Notes: generated by a model not told the origin, from the sequence alone. 44,396 nucleotides of DNA from Streptomyces ipomoeae 91-03 (GCF_000317595.1 NZ_AEJC01000092.1:1-44396); one strand, 5' to 3'. Numbered from the stretch's first letter, positions 9,279 to 18,258 are shown. Made by a program: numbers and translations.

Positions 9279-9800
9279 ATGCCGAAGCCCACCAAGGGTG
9301 CCCGTCTGGGCGGCAGCGCCGCGCACGAGAAGCTGCTTCTTGCGAACCTCGCCAAGAGCCTTTTCGAGCACGGTCGTATCACCACCACCGAGGCGAAGGC
9401 CCGTCGGCTGCGGCCGTACGCCGAGCGCCTGATCACCAAGGCGAAGAAGGGTGACCTTCACAACCGCCGTCAGGTGCTCTCGGTCATCACGGACAAGGGC
9501 GTCGTGCACACGCTCTTCACCGAGATCGGCCCGCGCTACGAGAACCGTCCGGGTGGCTACACCCGTATCACCAAGATCGGTAACCGCCGTGGCGACAACG
9601 CGCCCATGGCTGTCATCGAGCTGGTCGAGGCGCTGACCGTCGCGCAGCAGGCGACCGGTGAGGCCGAGGCCGCGACCAAGCGTGCCGCCAAGGACGCCGA
9701 GGCTGCCGCTGAGGTCAAGGCCGAGGAGACCAAGGTCGACGTCACCAAGGCCGACGAGGCCGAGGCCGAGGCGCCGGCTGAGGAGTCCAAGGACGCCTGA
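9279..9800 (+). CDS. rplQ: 50S ribosomal protein L17
   Basis: L17 lies near the polypeptide exit tunnel. The first 120 residues are a standard L17 ([28 protein letters not shown]... with [10 protein letters not shown] and [15 protein letters not shown]). Residues about 125-173 form a low-complexity Ala/Glu/Lys tail absent from the shorter enterobacterial protein but usual in actinobacteria. AAGGAGAAAG precedes the ATG. It is followed 18 nt later by the best intrinsic terminator in the window. Confidence 0.97.
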   Translation: MPKPTKGARLGGSAAHEKLLLANLAKSLFEHGRITTTEAKARRLRPYAERLITKAKKGDLHNRRQVLSVITDKGVVHTLFTEIGPRYENRPGGYTRITKIGNRRGDNAPMAVIELVEALTVAQQATGEAEAATKRAAKDAEAAAEVKAEETKVDVTKADEAEAEAPAEESKDA

Positions 9801-9818
9801 GGCTCTGCCTTGCGTTGA

Positions 9819-9854
9819 GCGGGTCCGTCCCCTTCCGGGGGCGGACCCGCTTTT
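9819..9854 (+). terminator. Intrinsic terminator after rplQ
   Basis: A 14-bp stem (arms 9819-9832 and 9837-9850, one G-U) with a TTCC loop is followed directly by TTTTG. This is a canonical rho-independent terminator and should end the alpha-operon transcript. The truA start codon is only 22 nt further on. Confidence 0.9.
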
Positions 9855-9876
9855 GTGTACCTGAGAGGATCCAGGG

Positions 9877-10743
9877 GTGAGTGACGAAGTACAGCCCGGT
9901 TACGTCCGTATCCGTCTCGACCTGTCCTACGACGGGAGCGAGTTCTCCGGGTGGGCCAAGCAGGCACGGGGGCAGCGGACCGTGCAGGGGGAGATCGAGG
10001 AGGCTCTGCGTACGGTCACGCGGTCCCGGGAGACCTTTGAGCTGACCGTAGCCGGGCGGACCGACGCCGGGGTGCATGCCCGGGGGCAGGTGGCGCATGT
10101 GGATCTGCCTCGGGAGGTCTGGGACGAGCACCACGGGAAGCTGCTGAAGCGGCTGGCGGGGCGGTTGGCCAGGGACGTGCGGGTGTGGGCGCTGCGGGAG
10201 GCGCCCAGTGGGTTCAACGCGCGGTTCTCGGCCGTCTGGCGACGGTACGCGTATCGCGTCACCGACAATCCCGGCGGTGTCGATCCACTGCTGCGCAACC
10301 ACGTGCTGTGGCACGACTGGCCGCTGGATGTGGATGCCATGAACGAGGCCGCGCGGGGGCTGCTGGGCGAGCATGACTTCGCGGCCTACTGCAAGCGGCG
10401 TGAGGGTGCCACGACCATTCGTACGCTTCAGGAGCTGAGCCTGGTGCGGGGCGAGGACGGGATCATCACCGCCACCGTGCGGGCCGACGCCTTCTGCCAC
10501 AACATGGTGCGGTCGTTGATCGGGGCGCTGTTGTTCGTGGGGGACGGACACCGTGGGGCCGACTGGCCCGCGAAGGTGCTGGCCGCGGGGGTACGGGACT
10601 CCGCCGTGCATGTCGTACGACCGCACGGGCTGACCCTGGAGGAGGTCGGGTACCCGGCGGACGAGCTGCTGGCCGCGCGGAGCAAGGAGGCGCGGAACCG
10701 GCGGAGCCTGCCGGGGGTGCCCGGGGGCGGTGGCTGCTGCTGA
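9877..10743 (+). CDS. truA: tRNA pseudouridine(38-40) synthase TruA
   Basis: TruA isomerises uridines 38-40 in the anticodon arm. The 288-residue protein has the catalytic Asp63 in [13 protein letters not shown], the N-terminal [17 protein letters not shown] segment and the C-terminal [16 protein letters not shown] motif. GTG start with AGGGG upstream. Because it begins 22 nt past the rplQ terminator, it is expressed by read-through or from a promoter inside rplQ. The C-terminus ([14 protein letters not shown]) is a short low-complexity tail. Confidence 0.95.
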   Translation: MSDEVQPGYVRIRLDLSYDGSEFSGWAKQARGQRTVQGEIEEALRTVTRSRETFELTVAGRTDAGVHARGQVAHVDLPREVWDEHHGKLLKRLAGRLARDVRVWALREAPSGFNARFSAVWRRYAYRVTDNPGGVDPLLRNHVLWHDWPLDVDAMNEAARGLLGEHDFAAYCKRREGATTIRTLQELSLVRGEDGIITATVRADAFCHNMVRSLIGALLFVGDGHRGADWPAKVLAAGVRDSAVHVVRPHGLTLEEVGYPADELLAARSKEARNRRSLPGVPGGGGCC

Positions 10744-10764
10744 CCCCGGGCGGCCGGACGCGGG

Positions 10765-11658
10765 TTACTGCTCGTTGGCCGCGGCGGCAGCCTGGGCCTC
10801 GCCCCGGCGGCGGATCTGCTCGAAGGTGTGCTTGCCGAGGGCGTCGCCGGCGGCGAAGACGGAGCTGTCCTTCTCCGTGACGTCCTTGCCGTCGGTGAAG
10901 CCGGACACGGTGAAGTAGGCGTAACGGCCGTAGGAGTTGGCGGTCGTACGGCAGACCGTCGTACGGCAGAAGGTGGGGACGCCTTCGCCGGAGAGCGAGA
11001 CGAGGGTGCTCTTCTTGTCCCAGTCCGCCTTGACCTTGTCCGCTTTGGCCTCGGTGTCGAACAGTGCGACGCCGATCGTGACCGCGATCTTGTCCCGGTA
11101 GTACGTCACGCGCATGAAGCGGGTGCAGTCGTTCTTGGTCAGGAGCTTGTCGAGGGCGCCCTGGACGGCCGAGGCACAGTCCTTCGTCGAGGCCGTGGGG
11201 CCCTTGAGATAGACGTTGTCGTCCTGCGTCGTCAGCTGGGAGCCTGGGAAGAGGATGTCCGGGCTGATCGGCGCCTTGTCCTTCTTCGCGCTGGAGATGA
11301 AGTCCTTCGGGTTCAGCGGGGGCGGGGCCGAGGTCGGTGCGAACGACGGGTCCGTCTTGGCGCTGGCGCTCGGGATGTCCGCCGTGGCCGGGAGGTCGTT
11401 CGGGCCGTTCGCCGTTGTGTTGCCGCTGTCGGTGTTGACGACGGCGACGGCCACGGCGACGCCTATGCCGACCGTGGCGAGGGCGCCGCCGACGATCATC
11501 AGGAGTCTGCGCCGTTTGTTGCGTATTTCAGACTGCTCGGCGAGTGACGCCCAGTCCGGGGTCTGGTTATTGGTGGAATTCCACTGATTGTCCCACGGAT
11601 TGCGGGAACCCCCGGGGCTCCACTGAGACCCCCCCTGCCCAAAGCTCATGGGCCGCAT
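10765..11658 (-). CDS. Membrane-anchored protein of unknown function
   Basis: The 297-residue product has a Gly/Asn/Gln-rich cytosolic N-terminus (1-45). A basic patch RNKRRR (about 47-52) is followed by one transmembrane helix (about 53-73), giving an N-in, C-out topology. An outer Ser/Ala/Pro linker leads into a folded domain with Cys residues around 160-240 (DCASAVQ, NDCTRF, FCRTTVCRTT) that could form disulfides. I do not recognise the family. It is convergent with truA (21 nt apart). The start could also be Met4 (11649); neither has a clear ribosome binding site. Confidence 0.75.
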   Translation of the reverse strand: MRPMSFGQGGSQWSPGGSRNPWDNQWNSTNNQTPDWASLAEQSEIRNKRRRLLMIVGGALATVGIGVAVAVAVVNTDSGNTTANGPNDLPATADIPSASAKTDPSFAPTSAPPPLNPKDFISSAKKDKAPISPDILFPGSQLTTQDDNVYLKGPTASTKDCASAVQGALDKLLTKNDCTRFMRVTYYRDKIAVTIGVALFDTEAKADKVKADWDKKSTLVSLSGEGVPTFCRTTVCRTTANSYGRYAYFTVSGFTDGKDVTEKDSSVFAAGDALGKHTFEQIRRRGEAQAAAAANEQ

Positions 11659-11727
11659 TTTAGACGGGTGAAGGGGCGTACTGGTGAGTGTCTACGGGGA
11701 GTTGAGCCGGACAGCCCTCGGACAGCA

Positions 11728-11758
11728 CTTCGCCCCGACGCATGGCGACGGGGCGAAG
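11728..11758 (-). terminator. Hairpin downstream of the small secreted-protein gene
   Basis: CTTCGCCCCG/CGGGGCGAAG arms (11728-11737 and 11749-11758) form a perfect 10-bp stem with an 11-nt loop. It lies between two minus-strand genes, following another hairpin at 11764-11808, and probably separates their transcripts. Confidence 0.55.
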
Positions 11759-11763
11759 CAAGC

Positions 11764-11808
11764 GGGCCCGGATCAACCAACGGCATCCCTGACTGAGGAT
11801 TCGGGCCC
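11764..11808 (-). terminator. Terminator-like hairpin after the 124-residue secreted protein
   Basis: Arms 11764-11773 and 11799-11808 (GGGCCCGGAT/ATTCGGGCCC, one G-U) flank a 25-nt loop, starting 17 nt past the stop codon at 11826. The loop is long for an intrinsic terminator, so confidence is moderate. Confidence 0.5.
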
Positions 11809-11825
11809 ACGGCGTGTGCTGGTGG

Positions 11826-12200
11826 TTACGCCTTGTCCTTCCAGCCGGCGACGAGCTTGCGCGTGCTGTGGTCGTTCAGCTTCGTGTACGAGAAGACGTT
11901 GATCTCGAGCTTGTGCCCGTTCTTGAACTTCATGTCGCAGGTCTTGCTCTTGCCCTTGCCCTTGACGTTGCACCAGTCCATCGTCGGGTTCTTCGCGGAC
12001 AGGTCGTAGACGGAGACGTACAGACCGGTCTTGCCCGCCTTGGTGTCCCAGACCTTGAGGATCTCGCCCTTGGACGTGAACTTCACCTGACCGCCGGGCA
12101 CCGAGTAGTAACTCGATGCGGACGCCGTCCCCGCGGTGCCCAGCGTCAGCGCGACACCGGCCGCCACCATCGACGCGAGCATGCTCTTGCGGAACTTCAT
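11826..12200 (-). CDS. Small secreted protein of unknown function
   Basis: A 124-residue protein with a textbook Sec signal peptide: MKFRKS, a hydrophobic core to about residue 22, and cleavage after TASA (about residue 28). The mature part is about 96 residues and lysine-rich. Its only two cysteines (in MDWCNVKGKG and SKTCDMKF) are well placed for a disulfide. The start at 12200 is chosen because the signal peptide begins there; the frame runs 26 codons further upstream without sense. It is monocistronic between hairpins and the rplM promoter region. Family not recognised. Confidence 0.8.
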   Translation of the reverse strand: MKFRKSMLASMVAAGVALTLGTAGTASASSYYSVPGGQVKFTSKGEILKVWDTKAGKTGLYVSVYDLSAKNPTMDWCNVKGKGKSKTCDMKFKNGHKLEINVFSYTKLNDHSTRKLVAGWKDKA

Positions 12201-12554
12201 ATGTGGACCCCGTTTGTGCAGGTTGCATGTCTGATCACGCGCCTCGCGGCACGTGAGGCCGGATCGTATCGAACCCATGGGCGAAGTGGATCAATGGGCG
12301 TCGCGATCCCCGGCCCGGCCCCGGCGGCAGCGGCAGCGCACCGTTTTGACCCGGTCGGGCATGCGCGGCTAAGCTCAAGGTTCGTTATGTGTATTGGCTT
12401 GCTCATTCTCACGTGAGAGGCCTTACACCGGTCCACCGGGCCGATGACCAGCGACCAGCACGCGGTTTGCGTCACCGCTGTGCGGTCAGGGCTGTCGTGA
12501 TCGTCTTCGGTGACCTTGTCAGGAACCTCACTGAAGAAGCGAAGGCTACGAACC
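12201..12554. other. Divergent intergenic region before rplM
   Basis: No gene is visible in these 354 nt. The left part should carry the promoter of the minus-strand secreted protein. The right part holds a vegetative promoter for rplM at 12346-12375, leaving a leader of roughly 170 nt. I could not identify a defined ribosomal-protein leader fold in it. Confidence 0.6.
12346..12375 (+). promoter_or_regulatory. rplM: Promoter of the rplM-rpsI operon
   Basis: TTGACC (12346-12351) and TAAGCT (12370-12375) are separated by 18 nt, matching the HrdB-type vegetative consensus. It lies upstream of rplM in an otherwise gene-free stretch, with a predicted leader of about 170 nt. Confidence 0.65.
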
Positions 12555-12998
12555 GTGCGTACGTACAGCCCCAAGCCCGGCGATGTGACGCGCCAGTGGC
12601 ACGTCATCGACGCTCAGGACGTGGTCCTGGGTCGTCTCGCCACCACCGCAGCGACCCTGCTCCGCGGCAAGCACAAGCCGATCTACGCCCCCCACGTCGA
12701 CGCTGGTGACTTCGTCATCATCATCAACGCGGACAAGGTGCACCTGTCCGGCAACAAGCGGACCCAGAAGATGGCCTACCGCCACTCCGGCTACCCGGGT
12801 GGTCTGCGCTCCGTCCGCTACGACGAGCTGCTGGACAAGAACCCGGAGAAGGCCATCGAGAAGGCCGTCAAGGGCATGCTCCCGAAGAACTCGCTGGGCC
12901 GTCAGATGCTCTCGAAGCTGAAGGTCTACAAGGGTGACCAGCACCCGCACGGCGCGCAGCAGCCGCAGCCGTTCGAGATCACCCAGGTCGCGCAGTAA
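12555..12998 (+). CDS. rplM: 50S ribosomal protein L13
   Basis: L13 is one of the first proteins to assemble on 23S rRNA. The 147-residue protein starts [20 protein letters not shown] and contains [33 protein letters not shown] and the [20 protein letters not shown] signature. The GTG at 12555 is chosen because L13 homologues start there; upstream codons lack similarity. The GAAGCGAAGG sequence provides the ribosome binding site. It forms an operon with rpsI 41 nt downstream. Confidence 0.98.
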   Translation: MRTYSPKPGDVTRQWHVIDAQDVVLGRLATTAATLLRGKHKPIYAPHVDAGDFVIIINADKVHLSGNKRTQKMAYRHSGYPGGLRSVRYDELLDKNPEKAIEKAVKGMLPKNSLGRQMLSKLKVYKGDQHPHGAQQPQPFEITQVAQ

Positions 12999-13039
12999 GT
13001 CCGGCCACCCCTAAGACTGAAGAGAATCTGAGGAGAATC

Positions 13040-13552
13040 GTGGCCGAGACCACTGCCGAGCAGCCGTTCGAAGAGATCGACATCGACAGCTACACCACGG
13101 AGTCGGACGTCCCCGTCGAGGGCGAGTACACCTCCGAGTCCCTCGCGTCCCGCTTCGGCGAGCCGCAGCCGGCCGCCGGCCTGGGCCGTCGCAAGAACGC
13201 GATCGCCCGCGTCCGGATCGTCCCGGGCTCCGGCAAGTGGAAGATCAACGGGCGTACGCTCGAGGACTACTTCCCGAACAAGGTGCACCAGCAGGAAGTC
13301 AACGAGCCGTTCAAGGTTCTTGAGCTGGAGGGCCGTTACGACGTCATCGCGCGTATCGCCGGTGGCGGCGTCTCCGGTCAGGCCGGTGCGCTCCGTCTCG
13401 GTGTCGCCCGCGCGCTGAACGAGGCCGACGTCGACAACAACCGCGGCCCGCTCAAGAAGGCCGGCTTCCTGCGTCGTGACGACCGTGCGGTCGAGCGCAA
13501 GAAGGCCGGTCTGAAGAAGGCCCGCAAGGCTCCGCAGTACAGCAAGCGCTAA
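13040..13552 (+). CDS. rpsI: 30S ribosomal protein S9
   Basis: S9 reaches the P-site tRNA through its C-terminal tail. Residues 1-45 are an acidic, Glu/Thr/Ser-rich extension common in actinobacteria. The conserved core ([24 protein letters not shown]) then begins, and the protein ends with the canonical [12 protein letters not shown] tail. 170 residues. GTG start with GAGGAGAATC. A very strong hairpin closes the operon 37 nt downstream. Confidence 0.98.
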   Translation: MAETTAEQPFEEIDIDSYTTESDVPVEGEYTSESLASRFGEPQPAAGLGRRKNAIARVRIVPGSGKWKINGRTLEDYFPNKVHQQEVNEPFKVLELEGRYDVIARIAGGGVSGQAGALRLGVARALNEADVDNNRGPLKKAGFLRRDDRAVERKKAGLKKARKAPQYSKR

Positions 13553-13589
13553 TCACGCCGCTTCGCTGCACCGCGCGCTTCGCACGCAT

Positions 13590-13627
13590 CGCCCCGGTGG
13601 CACGTACCCGTGCCGCCGGGGCGGTTT
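13590..13627 (+). terminator. Terminator of rplM-rpsI
   Basis: A 15-bp stem (arms 13590-13604 and 13609-13623, one G-U) with a 4-nt TACC loop is followed by GTTTG. Its position right after rpsI and before the glmM leader makes it the operon terminator. Confidence 0.85.
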
Positions 13628-13822
13628 GCGTAGCAGGGGCGAGTGTTTATCGCAGGCTTAAGCGCAGACTGTCCATACAACCCCGGCAGGGGGAGGACGG
13701 TCTCAGGGGATGTACTTGGTCCGGGAAGTACCGGGACACTCGGGGACACCCGGGATGGGACAGCCCGGTGCGGGACCATCTGGTACGAGCCGCACATTCT
13801 CAGCAATTCGGAGGACACCACA

Positions 13823-15181
13823 GTGGGACGACTCTTCGGCACGGACGGCGTGCGCGGTGTCGCCAACGCGGATCTGACGGCCGAGCTGGCGCTCGGACTC
13901 TCCGTCGCGGCGGCGCACGTACTCGCCGAGGCGGGCACGTTCGAAGGCCACAAGCCGGTGGCGGTGGTCGGGCGGGATCCGCGAGCGTCCGGGGAGTTCC
14001 TGGAGGCCGCCGTCGTGGCCGGCCTCGCCAGCGCGGGCGTCGACGTGCTGCGCGTCGGCGTGCTGCCCACCCCGGCGGTGGCGTTCCTCACCGGCGAGCT
14101 GGGCGCCGACCTCGGCGTGATGCTCTCCGCCAGCCACAACGCCATGCCCGACAACGGCATCAAGTTCTTCGCCCGCGGCGGGCACAAGCTCGCGGACGAG
14201 CTGGAGGACAAGATCGAGGCCGTCTACGAGGAGCACCGGACCGGGGCGCCCTGGGACCGGCCCACCGGGGCGGGTGTCGGGCGGATCAACTCGTACGACG
14301 AAGGGTTCGGGCGGTACGTCGATCATCTGCTGTCCGTCCTTCCCAACCGGCTCGACGGGCTCAAGGTCGTCCTCGACGAGGCGCACGGTGCCGCTGCCGC
14401 GGTCTCGCCGGAGGTGTTCAAGCGGGCCGGTGCCGAGGTCGTCACCATCGGTGCCGAGCCGGACGGGCTCAACATCAACGACGGATGCGGGTCCACGCAC
14501 CTCGACAAGCTGCGTGCCGCCGTCATCGAGCACGGGGCCCACCTCGGTATCGCGCACGACGGGGACGCCGACCGCTGCCTCGCCGTGGACCACGAGGGCG
14601 GCGAGGTCGACGGGGACCAGATCCTCGCGGTGCTCGCGCTGGCCATGCGGGAGCGTGGGGTGCTCCGCTCCGACACGGTCGTCGCCACCGTCATGTCCAA
14701 CCTCGGCTTCAAGCTGGCGTTGGAGCGGGAGGGGCTGCGGCTGGTGCAGACCGCGGTCGGGGACCGGTATGTGCTGGAGGAGATGAAGGAGCACGGGTTC
14801 GCCCTCGGGGGCGAGCAGTCCGGGCATGTGATCGTGCTGGATCACGCCACCACCGGGGACGGCACGCTGACCGGGTTGCTGCTGGCGGCTCGGGTCGCGC
14901 AGACCGGGCGCACGCTCAAGGAGCTGGCGGGCGTGATGGAGCGGCTGCCTCAGGTGCTCATCAACGTGCCGGATGTGGATCGGACGCGGGTGGGGACGTC
15001 CGCGGAGTTGGCCGCCGCCGTGGCCGAGGCAGAGCGGGAGCTCGGTGGCAGCGGGCGGGTGTTGCTTCGGCCTTCGGGGACCGAGCCGTTGGTTCGGGTG
15101 ATGGTCGAGGCGGCCGATATCGAGCAGGCTCGGTCTGTGGCCGGACGGCTTGCCGATGCGGTGAAGTCCGCGCTCGGGTAG
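13823..15181 (+). CDS. glmM: Phosphoglucosamine mutase
   Basis: It converts GlcN-6-P to GlcN-1-P for UDP-GlcNAc and peptidoglycan synthesis. The 452-residue protein begins [11 protein letters not shown]. It carries the phosphoserine loop [12 protein letters not shown] (101-112), the metal loop DGDADR (Asp246, 248, 250) and the C-terminal phosphate-binding [15 protein letters not shown]. The GTG at 13823 has a GGAGGAC site and matches the family; the frame extends 60 codons upstream without homology. Note Ala in place of the usual Pro after SASHN. It works directly after GlmS (20243-22090, opposite strand). Confidence 0.97.
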   Translation: MGRLFGTDGVRGVANADLTAELALGLSVAAAHVLAEAGTFEGHKPVAVVGRDPRASGEFLEAAVVAGLASAGVDVLRVGVLPTPAVAFLTGELGADLGVMLSASHNAMPDNGIKFFARGGHKLADELEDKIEAVYEEHRTGAPWDRPTGAGVGRINSYDEGFGRYVDHLLSVLPNRLDGLKVVLDEAHGAAAAVSPEVFKRAGAEVVTIGAEPDGLNINDGCGSTHLDKLRAAVIEHGAHLGIAHDGDADRCLAVDHEGGEVDGDQILAVLALAMRERGVLRSDTVVATVMSNLGFKLALEREGLRLVQTAVGDRYVLEEMKEHGFALGGEQSGHVIVLDHATTGDGTLTGLLLAARVAQTGRTLKELAGVMERLPQVLINVPDVDRTRVGTSAELAAAVAEAERELGGSGRVLLRPSGTEPLVRVMVEAADIEQARSVAGRLADAVKSALG

Positions 15182-15182
15182 G

Positions 15183-15306
15183 TGGCTGGTTCCGGGTTCG
15201 GGCGGGGGTCTGTGCTGGGCGGGCCGCGGGTTCGTCCTGGTTGCTCGCGCGCACGCGGCGGAGCCGCACATCAGCACAGGCCCCGCGGTCCCTTGTGGGG
15301 ACCCGT
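15183..15306. repeat. Dispersed palindromic repeat between glmM and the DUF389 gene
   Basis: The element has outer arms CTGTGCTG/CAGCACAG (15210-15217 and 15272-15279), a GCGGC/GCCGC hairpin inside, and a final GGTCCC/GGGACC hairpin (15287-15292 and 15298-15303). It shares the exact 16-mer CACGCGGCGGAGCCGC (15252-15267) and a nearby GCTCGCGC with the copy at 22902-22985. Located between convergent genes, it may act as a bidirectional terminator. Confidence 0.65.
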
Positions 15307-15309
15307 CTG

Positions 15310-16248
15310 TCACAAGGCGCTGTTGCGCTGACGCTGCGTGGCCCAGAGCCATTTCTGGGCCAGTAGCGTGAGGGTGCCGGCGAGGACGATGCCCAGGAGG
15401 TTCAGGAGCAGTTGCTCCGTCGAGCCCACTGTTTGTTTCGTGTCTCCGTAGCTCAGGGCGACTGCCGCGTTGGCGGCGGCCGGGACGGTGGTCACGGAGA
15501 TGGCCACGCCGACCAGGGCGCCCGACTTGGCCGAGGTCAGGGAGAGGGTGCCGGCGATGCCGGCGAGGACCGCCACGACGAAGGAGAACGCGTCGGGGGC
15601 GTAGATGAAGGCCGTGTTGGGCCGGCCGGCGTCCAACTGCTCCCTGCTGAACAGGTCGAGCGAGTCCATGAAGAGGCTGAAGCCGACCGTCAGTGCCATC
15701 GCCACCGCGAAGCCCACGATCAGGGCGATCAGGGAGCGCAGCGCGAGACGTGGTCGGCGTTGGACCATGGCCGTGCTGAAGCCGGCCAGCGGGCCGAACT
15801 CGGGGCCGACCGCCATCGCGCCCACGATCAGGATCGCGTTGTCGAGGACCACGCCGCACGCCGCGATCATCGTGGCGAGGGTGAGGAAGGCGACGTAGGT
15901 GATGGAGAGCGTCGACTCCTCGTGTGTGGCGTCCGCCAGGTGCTCCCACAGCACCGCGTCCGCTCCCTCGCCCGGTGCCTCCGCCTCGGCCTTGTCGGCG
16001 CGCTCGGAGAGCGCCAGGTCGATGTTCTCGACGGCGATGGAACCGCACTTGTCCAGTTCCAACGCCCGTAGCGCGCCGATCAGTTCGTCGCCCGCCTCGC
16101 GTGCGACGTCGCACAGCACGAGGTCTCCGGCGGGGGTGCGGGCGGCGCCCGTCATGACGACGAGGTGGGTCGTCCCGACCGTCTTCTCGATCAGGCGTAC
16201 CACGTCGTCGGTTTTGTCGGCCGGTGTGATCAGGCGCAGATGCAGCAT
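15310..16248 (-). CDS. DUF389 family membrane protein
   Basis: A 312-residue protein of the DUF389 (uncharacterised hydrophobic) family. The N-terminal 90 residues form a soluble domain starting MLHLRLITPADKTDDVVRLIEKTVGTTHLVV. About six transmembrane segments follow (from about residue 125), including the signature ILIVGAMAVGPEFGPLAG. The biochemical role of DUF389 is unknown to me. It ends next to a palindromic repeat and is convergent with glmM. coaA lies 57 nt upstream on the same strand, so the two may be co-transcribed. Confidence 0.88.
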   Translation of the reverse strand: MLHLRLITPADKTDDVVRLIEKTVGTTHLVVMTGAARTPAGDLVLCDVAREAGDELIGALRALELDKCGSIAVENIDLALSERADKAEAEAPGEGADAVLWEHLADATHEESTLSITYVAFLTLATMIAACGVVLDNAILIVGAMAVGPEFGPLAGFSTAMVQRRPRLALRSLIALIVGFAVAMALTVGFSLFMDSLDLFSREQLDAGRPNTAFIYAPDAFSFVVAVLAGIAGTLSLTSAKSGALVGVAISVTTVPAAANAAVALSYGDTKQTVGSTEQLLLNLLGIVLAGTLTLLAQKWLWATQRQRNSAL

Positions 16249-16305
16249 GACGTCTTTCTAACAGGCCATCGTTACGCGTACGGGTTCCGTGTACGGATCA
16301 CGGCC

Positions 16306-17295
16306 TCACAGCTTGCGCAGGCTGAGGCGTTGGACCTTGTGGTCCGGGCCCTTGCGGATGATGAGGGTGGCCCGGCCCCGGGTCGGGGCGATGTTCTCGA
16401 CCAGGTTGGGCTTGTTGATCGTGCGCCAGAGGGTGCGGGCGTAGTCGACGGCGTCGTCCTCGGAGACCTGGGTGTACTTGCGGAAGTACGAGTCCGGCTT
16501 CTGGAAGGCGGTCTGGCGGAGCTTCTTGAAGCGGCTGAGGTACCAGCGCTCGATGTCGTCGACGCCGGCGTCCACGTACAGGCTGAAGTCGAAGTAGTCG
16601 GCGAGACCGACGCGGGTGCGGCCGTCCTTGCCGGGGAGGGCGGGCTGGAGGACGTTCAGGCCCTCGACGATGAGGATGTCGGGGCGGCGGACCGTGAGCC
16701 GCCGGTCGGGGACGATGTCGTAGATGAGGTGGGAGTAGACGGGGGCCGTCACCTCGTCCTTGCCGGCCTTGATGTCGGCGACGAAACGGGTCAGCGCGCG
16801 GCGGTCGTACGACTCGGGGAAGCCCTTGCGGGAGACCAGGCCGCGCTCCTGCAACTCCTTCATGGGCAGCAGGAAGCCGTCCGTGGTGACCAGTTCGACG
16901 CGCGGGTGTTCGGGCCAGCGGGCGAGGAGGGCCTGGAGCAGCCGGGCGACGGTGGACTTGCCGACGGCCACGGAGCCGGCGACGCCTATGACGAACGGGG
17001 TGCCGGACTGCGAGCCCTGTTCGCCGAGGAAGGTGTTCAGGGCGCCGCGCAGGCCGTCCGTGGCACCCACGTAGAGGTTGAGGAGGCGGGACAGCGGCAG
17101 GTAGATGTCCCGTACCTCGTCGAGGTCGATGACATCGCCCAGGCCGCGCAGCCTCTCGACCTCCTCGGCGGTCAGTGGCAGCGGCGTCTTGTCGCGCAGC
17201 GCGCTCCACTCGGCACGGGTGAGGTCGACGTAGGGAGTCGCCTCCGGCCTGGGCCGGTGGGCGCTCCGCGGCAACGAGGAGACCGGTGAGATCAC
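16306..17295 (-). CDS. coaA: Pantothenate kinase, type I
   Basis: CoaA phosphorylates pantothenate, the first committed step of CoA synthesis. The 329-residue protein has the P-loop [12 protein letters not shown] (104-115). It also has the family-typical segments [24 protein letters not shown] ([13 protein letters not shown]) and the C-terminal [16 protein letters not shown]/feedback region. GTG start at 17295. It reads away from the small gene at 17503, so the 207-nt gap should contain divergent promoters. The bacterial type I enzyme is feedback inhibited by CoA in known members. Confidence 0.96.
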   Translation of the reverse strand: MISPVSSLPRSAHRPRPEATPYVDLTRAEWSALRDKTPLPLTAEEVERLRGLGDVIDLDEVRDIYLPLSRLLNLYVGATDGLRGALNTFLGEQGSQSGTPFVIGVAGSVAVGKSTVARLLQALLARWPEHPRVELVTTDGFLLPMKELQERGLVSRKGFPESYDRRALTRFVADIKAGKDEVTAPVYSHLIYDIVPDRRLTVRRPDILIVEGLNVLQPALPGKDGRTRVGLADYFDFSLYVDAGVDDIERWYLSRFKKLRQTAFQKPDSYFRKYTQVSEDDAVDYARTLWRTINKPNLVENIAPTRGRATLIIRKGPDHKVQRLSLRKL

Positions 17296-17502
17296 AGTCC
17301 ATTGTTAACGGAGTGCGAACGGGGTGGCGGGGTGGGATCCGTCACGCGGGGGCGATGGCGTGGCGGGACAGGGTAGAGGGTTTGCCCTTCGCTGTGGGGG
17401 AACTGTGGGGAAGGTATGGACCTCGGGTGCGGGCAGGACTAGCGTCCAGGCGGTCGGGAGGGAGCCGCCTGCCGATCGACCAGGGGGAAATGGGGGCCTG
17501 AG

Positions 17503-17763
17503 ATGGCTTTTGCCATGCGTGTGCGCATACGGGACGTCGTTCGGTTGCGGGGCGCCTTACGACAGGGGTCCGCGCCCGGTGACGCCGAGTTCCGCGGGCG
17601 GGTGTGCAGCGAGCTCGCCGCCGATCTGCCGGACGAGGACCTGGGGGAGTATCTGAACGACGCGATCGACACGTACCGGATGGGGAGCAAGCCGCGGTGC
17701 GAGGAGGTCGAGTATCTGGAGATGGTGCGGGAGGCGATCGACCGGATCGAGGAGGGCGAGTGA
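17503..17763 (+). CDS. Small protein of unknown function
   Basis: An 86-residue soluble protein with a basic N-terminus (MRVRIRDVVRLRGALRQG) and an acidic helical C-terminus (CEEVEYLEMVREAIDRIEEGE). There is no signal peptide and no membrane segment; Cys46 and Cys66 are single. A purine-rich GGGGGAAATGGGGG sequence precedes the ATG; an internal ATG at 17515 is an alternative start. I do not recognise the family. A tandem repeat starts precisely at its stop codon. Confidence 0.7.
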   Translation: MAFAMRVRIRDVVRLRGALRQGSAPGDAEFRGRVCSELAADLPDEDLGEYLNDAIDTYRMGSKPRCEEVEYLEMVREAIDRIEEGE

Positions 17764-17885
17764 GCCGTCGATGAGGCGGGGCCCGGGGCCGTGAGCCGCT
17801 GGTGAGGTGGGATCCGGCTCTGTGAACCGCCGACGAGTCGGGGTCCCGGGTCTGTGAACCGCCGACGAGTCGGGTCCTCGTTCAT
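17760..17885. repeat. Four-copy 31-32 nt tandem repeat
   Basis: Units start GTGA(G/A)CCG at 17760, 17791, 17822 and 17854. Copies 3 and 4 are nearly identical (GTGAACCGCCGACGAGTCGG), while copies 1 and 2 are diverged. The array begins at the stop codon of the 86-residue gene and fills most of the gap to the next gene. Confidence 0.8.
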
Positions 17886-17907
17886 GGGCTGCCGGTGAGC
17901 CCGGACG

Positions 17908-18099
17908 CTAGTCCATGACCGCCGTGGCGTAGCCGAGGGCGACGGCCACGACGACGGTGAGGACGATCAGGGCGACAAGGGCGAGGCCCAGCAGCCCGGT
18001 CACGCCGGCGATCACCGCCCAGCCGGCCCGCGCCGCGCGCTGGGCCCGCTGGACCTCGCTGTGGTGGTCACTGTCGTCGTACCAGTCACGATCATGCAT
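17908..18099 (-). CDS. Small single-pass membrane protein
   Basis: A 63-residue protein: a charged His/Asp/Arg-rich N-terminus (MHDRDWYDDSDHHSEVQRAQ, 1-20), a short amphipathic stretch, then one long hydrophobic segment (about 28-57) of Val/Ala/Leu and a two-residue tail. No known domain is recognised. An AGGAGCAC site sits just before the ATG on the minus strand. Small proteins of this type are common in Streptomyces and often lack assigned roles. Confidence 0.7.
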   Translation of the reverse strand: MHDRDWYDDSDHHSEVQRAQRAARAGWAVIAGVTGLLGLALVALIVLTVVVAVALGYATAVMD

Positions 18100-18152
18100 G
18101 GTGTGCTCCTGTCGAAGGTACGGCCTGGCCTCTCGGCCCGAGACGCCCTCGA

Positions 18153-18185
18153 CGTCAGGATGGCCAGGGCTTCGGGTTCCTGACG
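18153..18185 (-). terminator. Hairpin downstream of the NAD(P)H-hydrate repair gene
   Basis: Perfect 8-bp arms CGTCAGGA/TCCTGACG (18153-18160 and 18178-18185) flank a 17-nt loop. On the minus strand it lies about 70 nt past the stop codon at 18259. It is a plausible terminator but the loop is long. Confidence 0.4.
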
Positions 18186-18258
18186 GAAGAGGCTTTCGCC
18201 TGCTTCGGTGAGCGCGCGTCGGCGACCCCGAGGGGGGACGCCGTCCGCCGTTCGGCGC

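Noticed and set aside
13643..13822. 60-codon N-terminal extension of glmM
   Set aside because: GlmM homologues start at [11 protein letters not shown], and the GTG at 13823 has a clear GGAGGAC ribosome binding site.
17760..17885. CRISPR array interpretation of the 31-nt repeats
   Set aside because: The repeats are contiguous with no unique spacers and there are no cas genes, so this is a simple tandem repeat.
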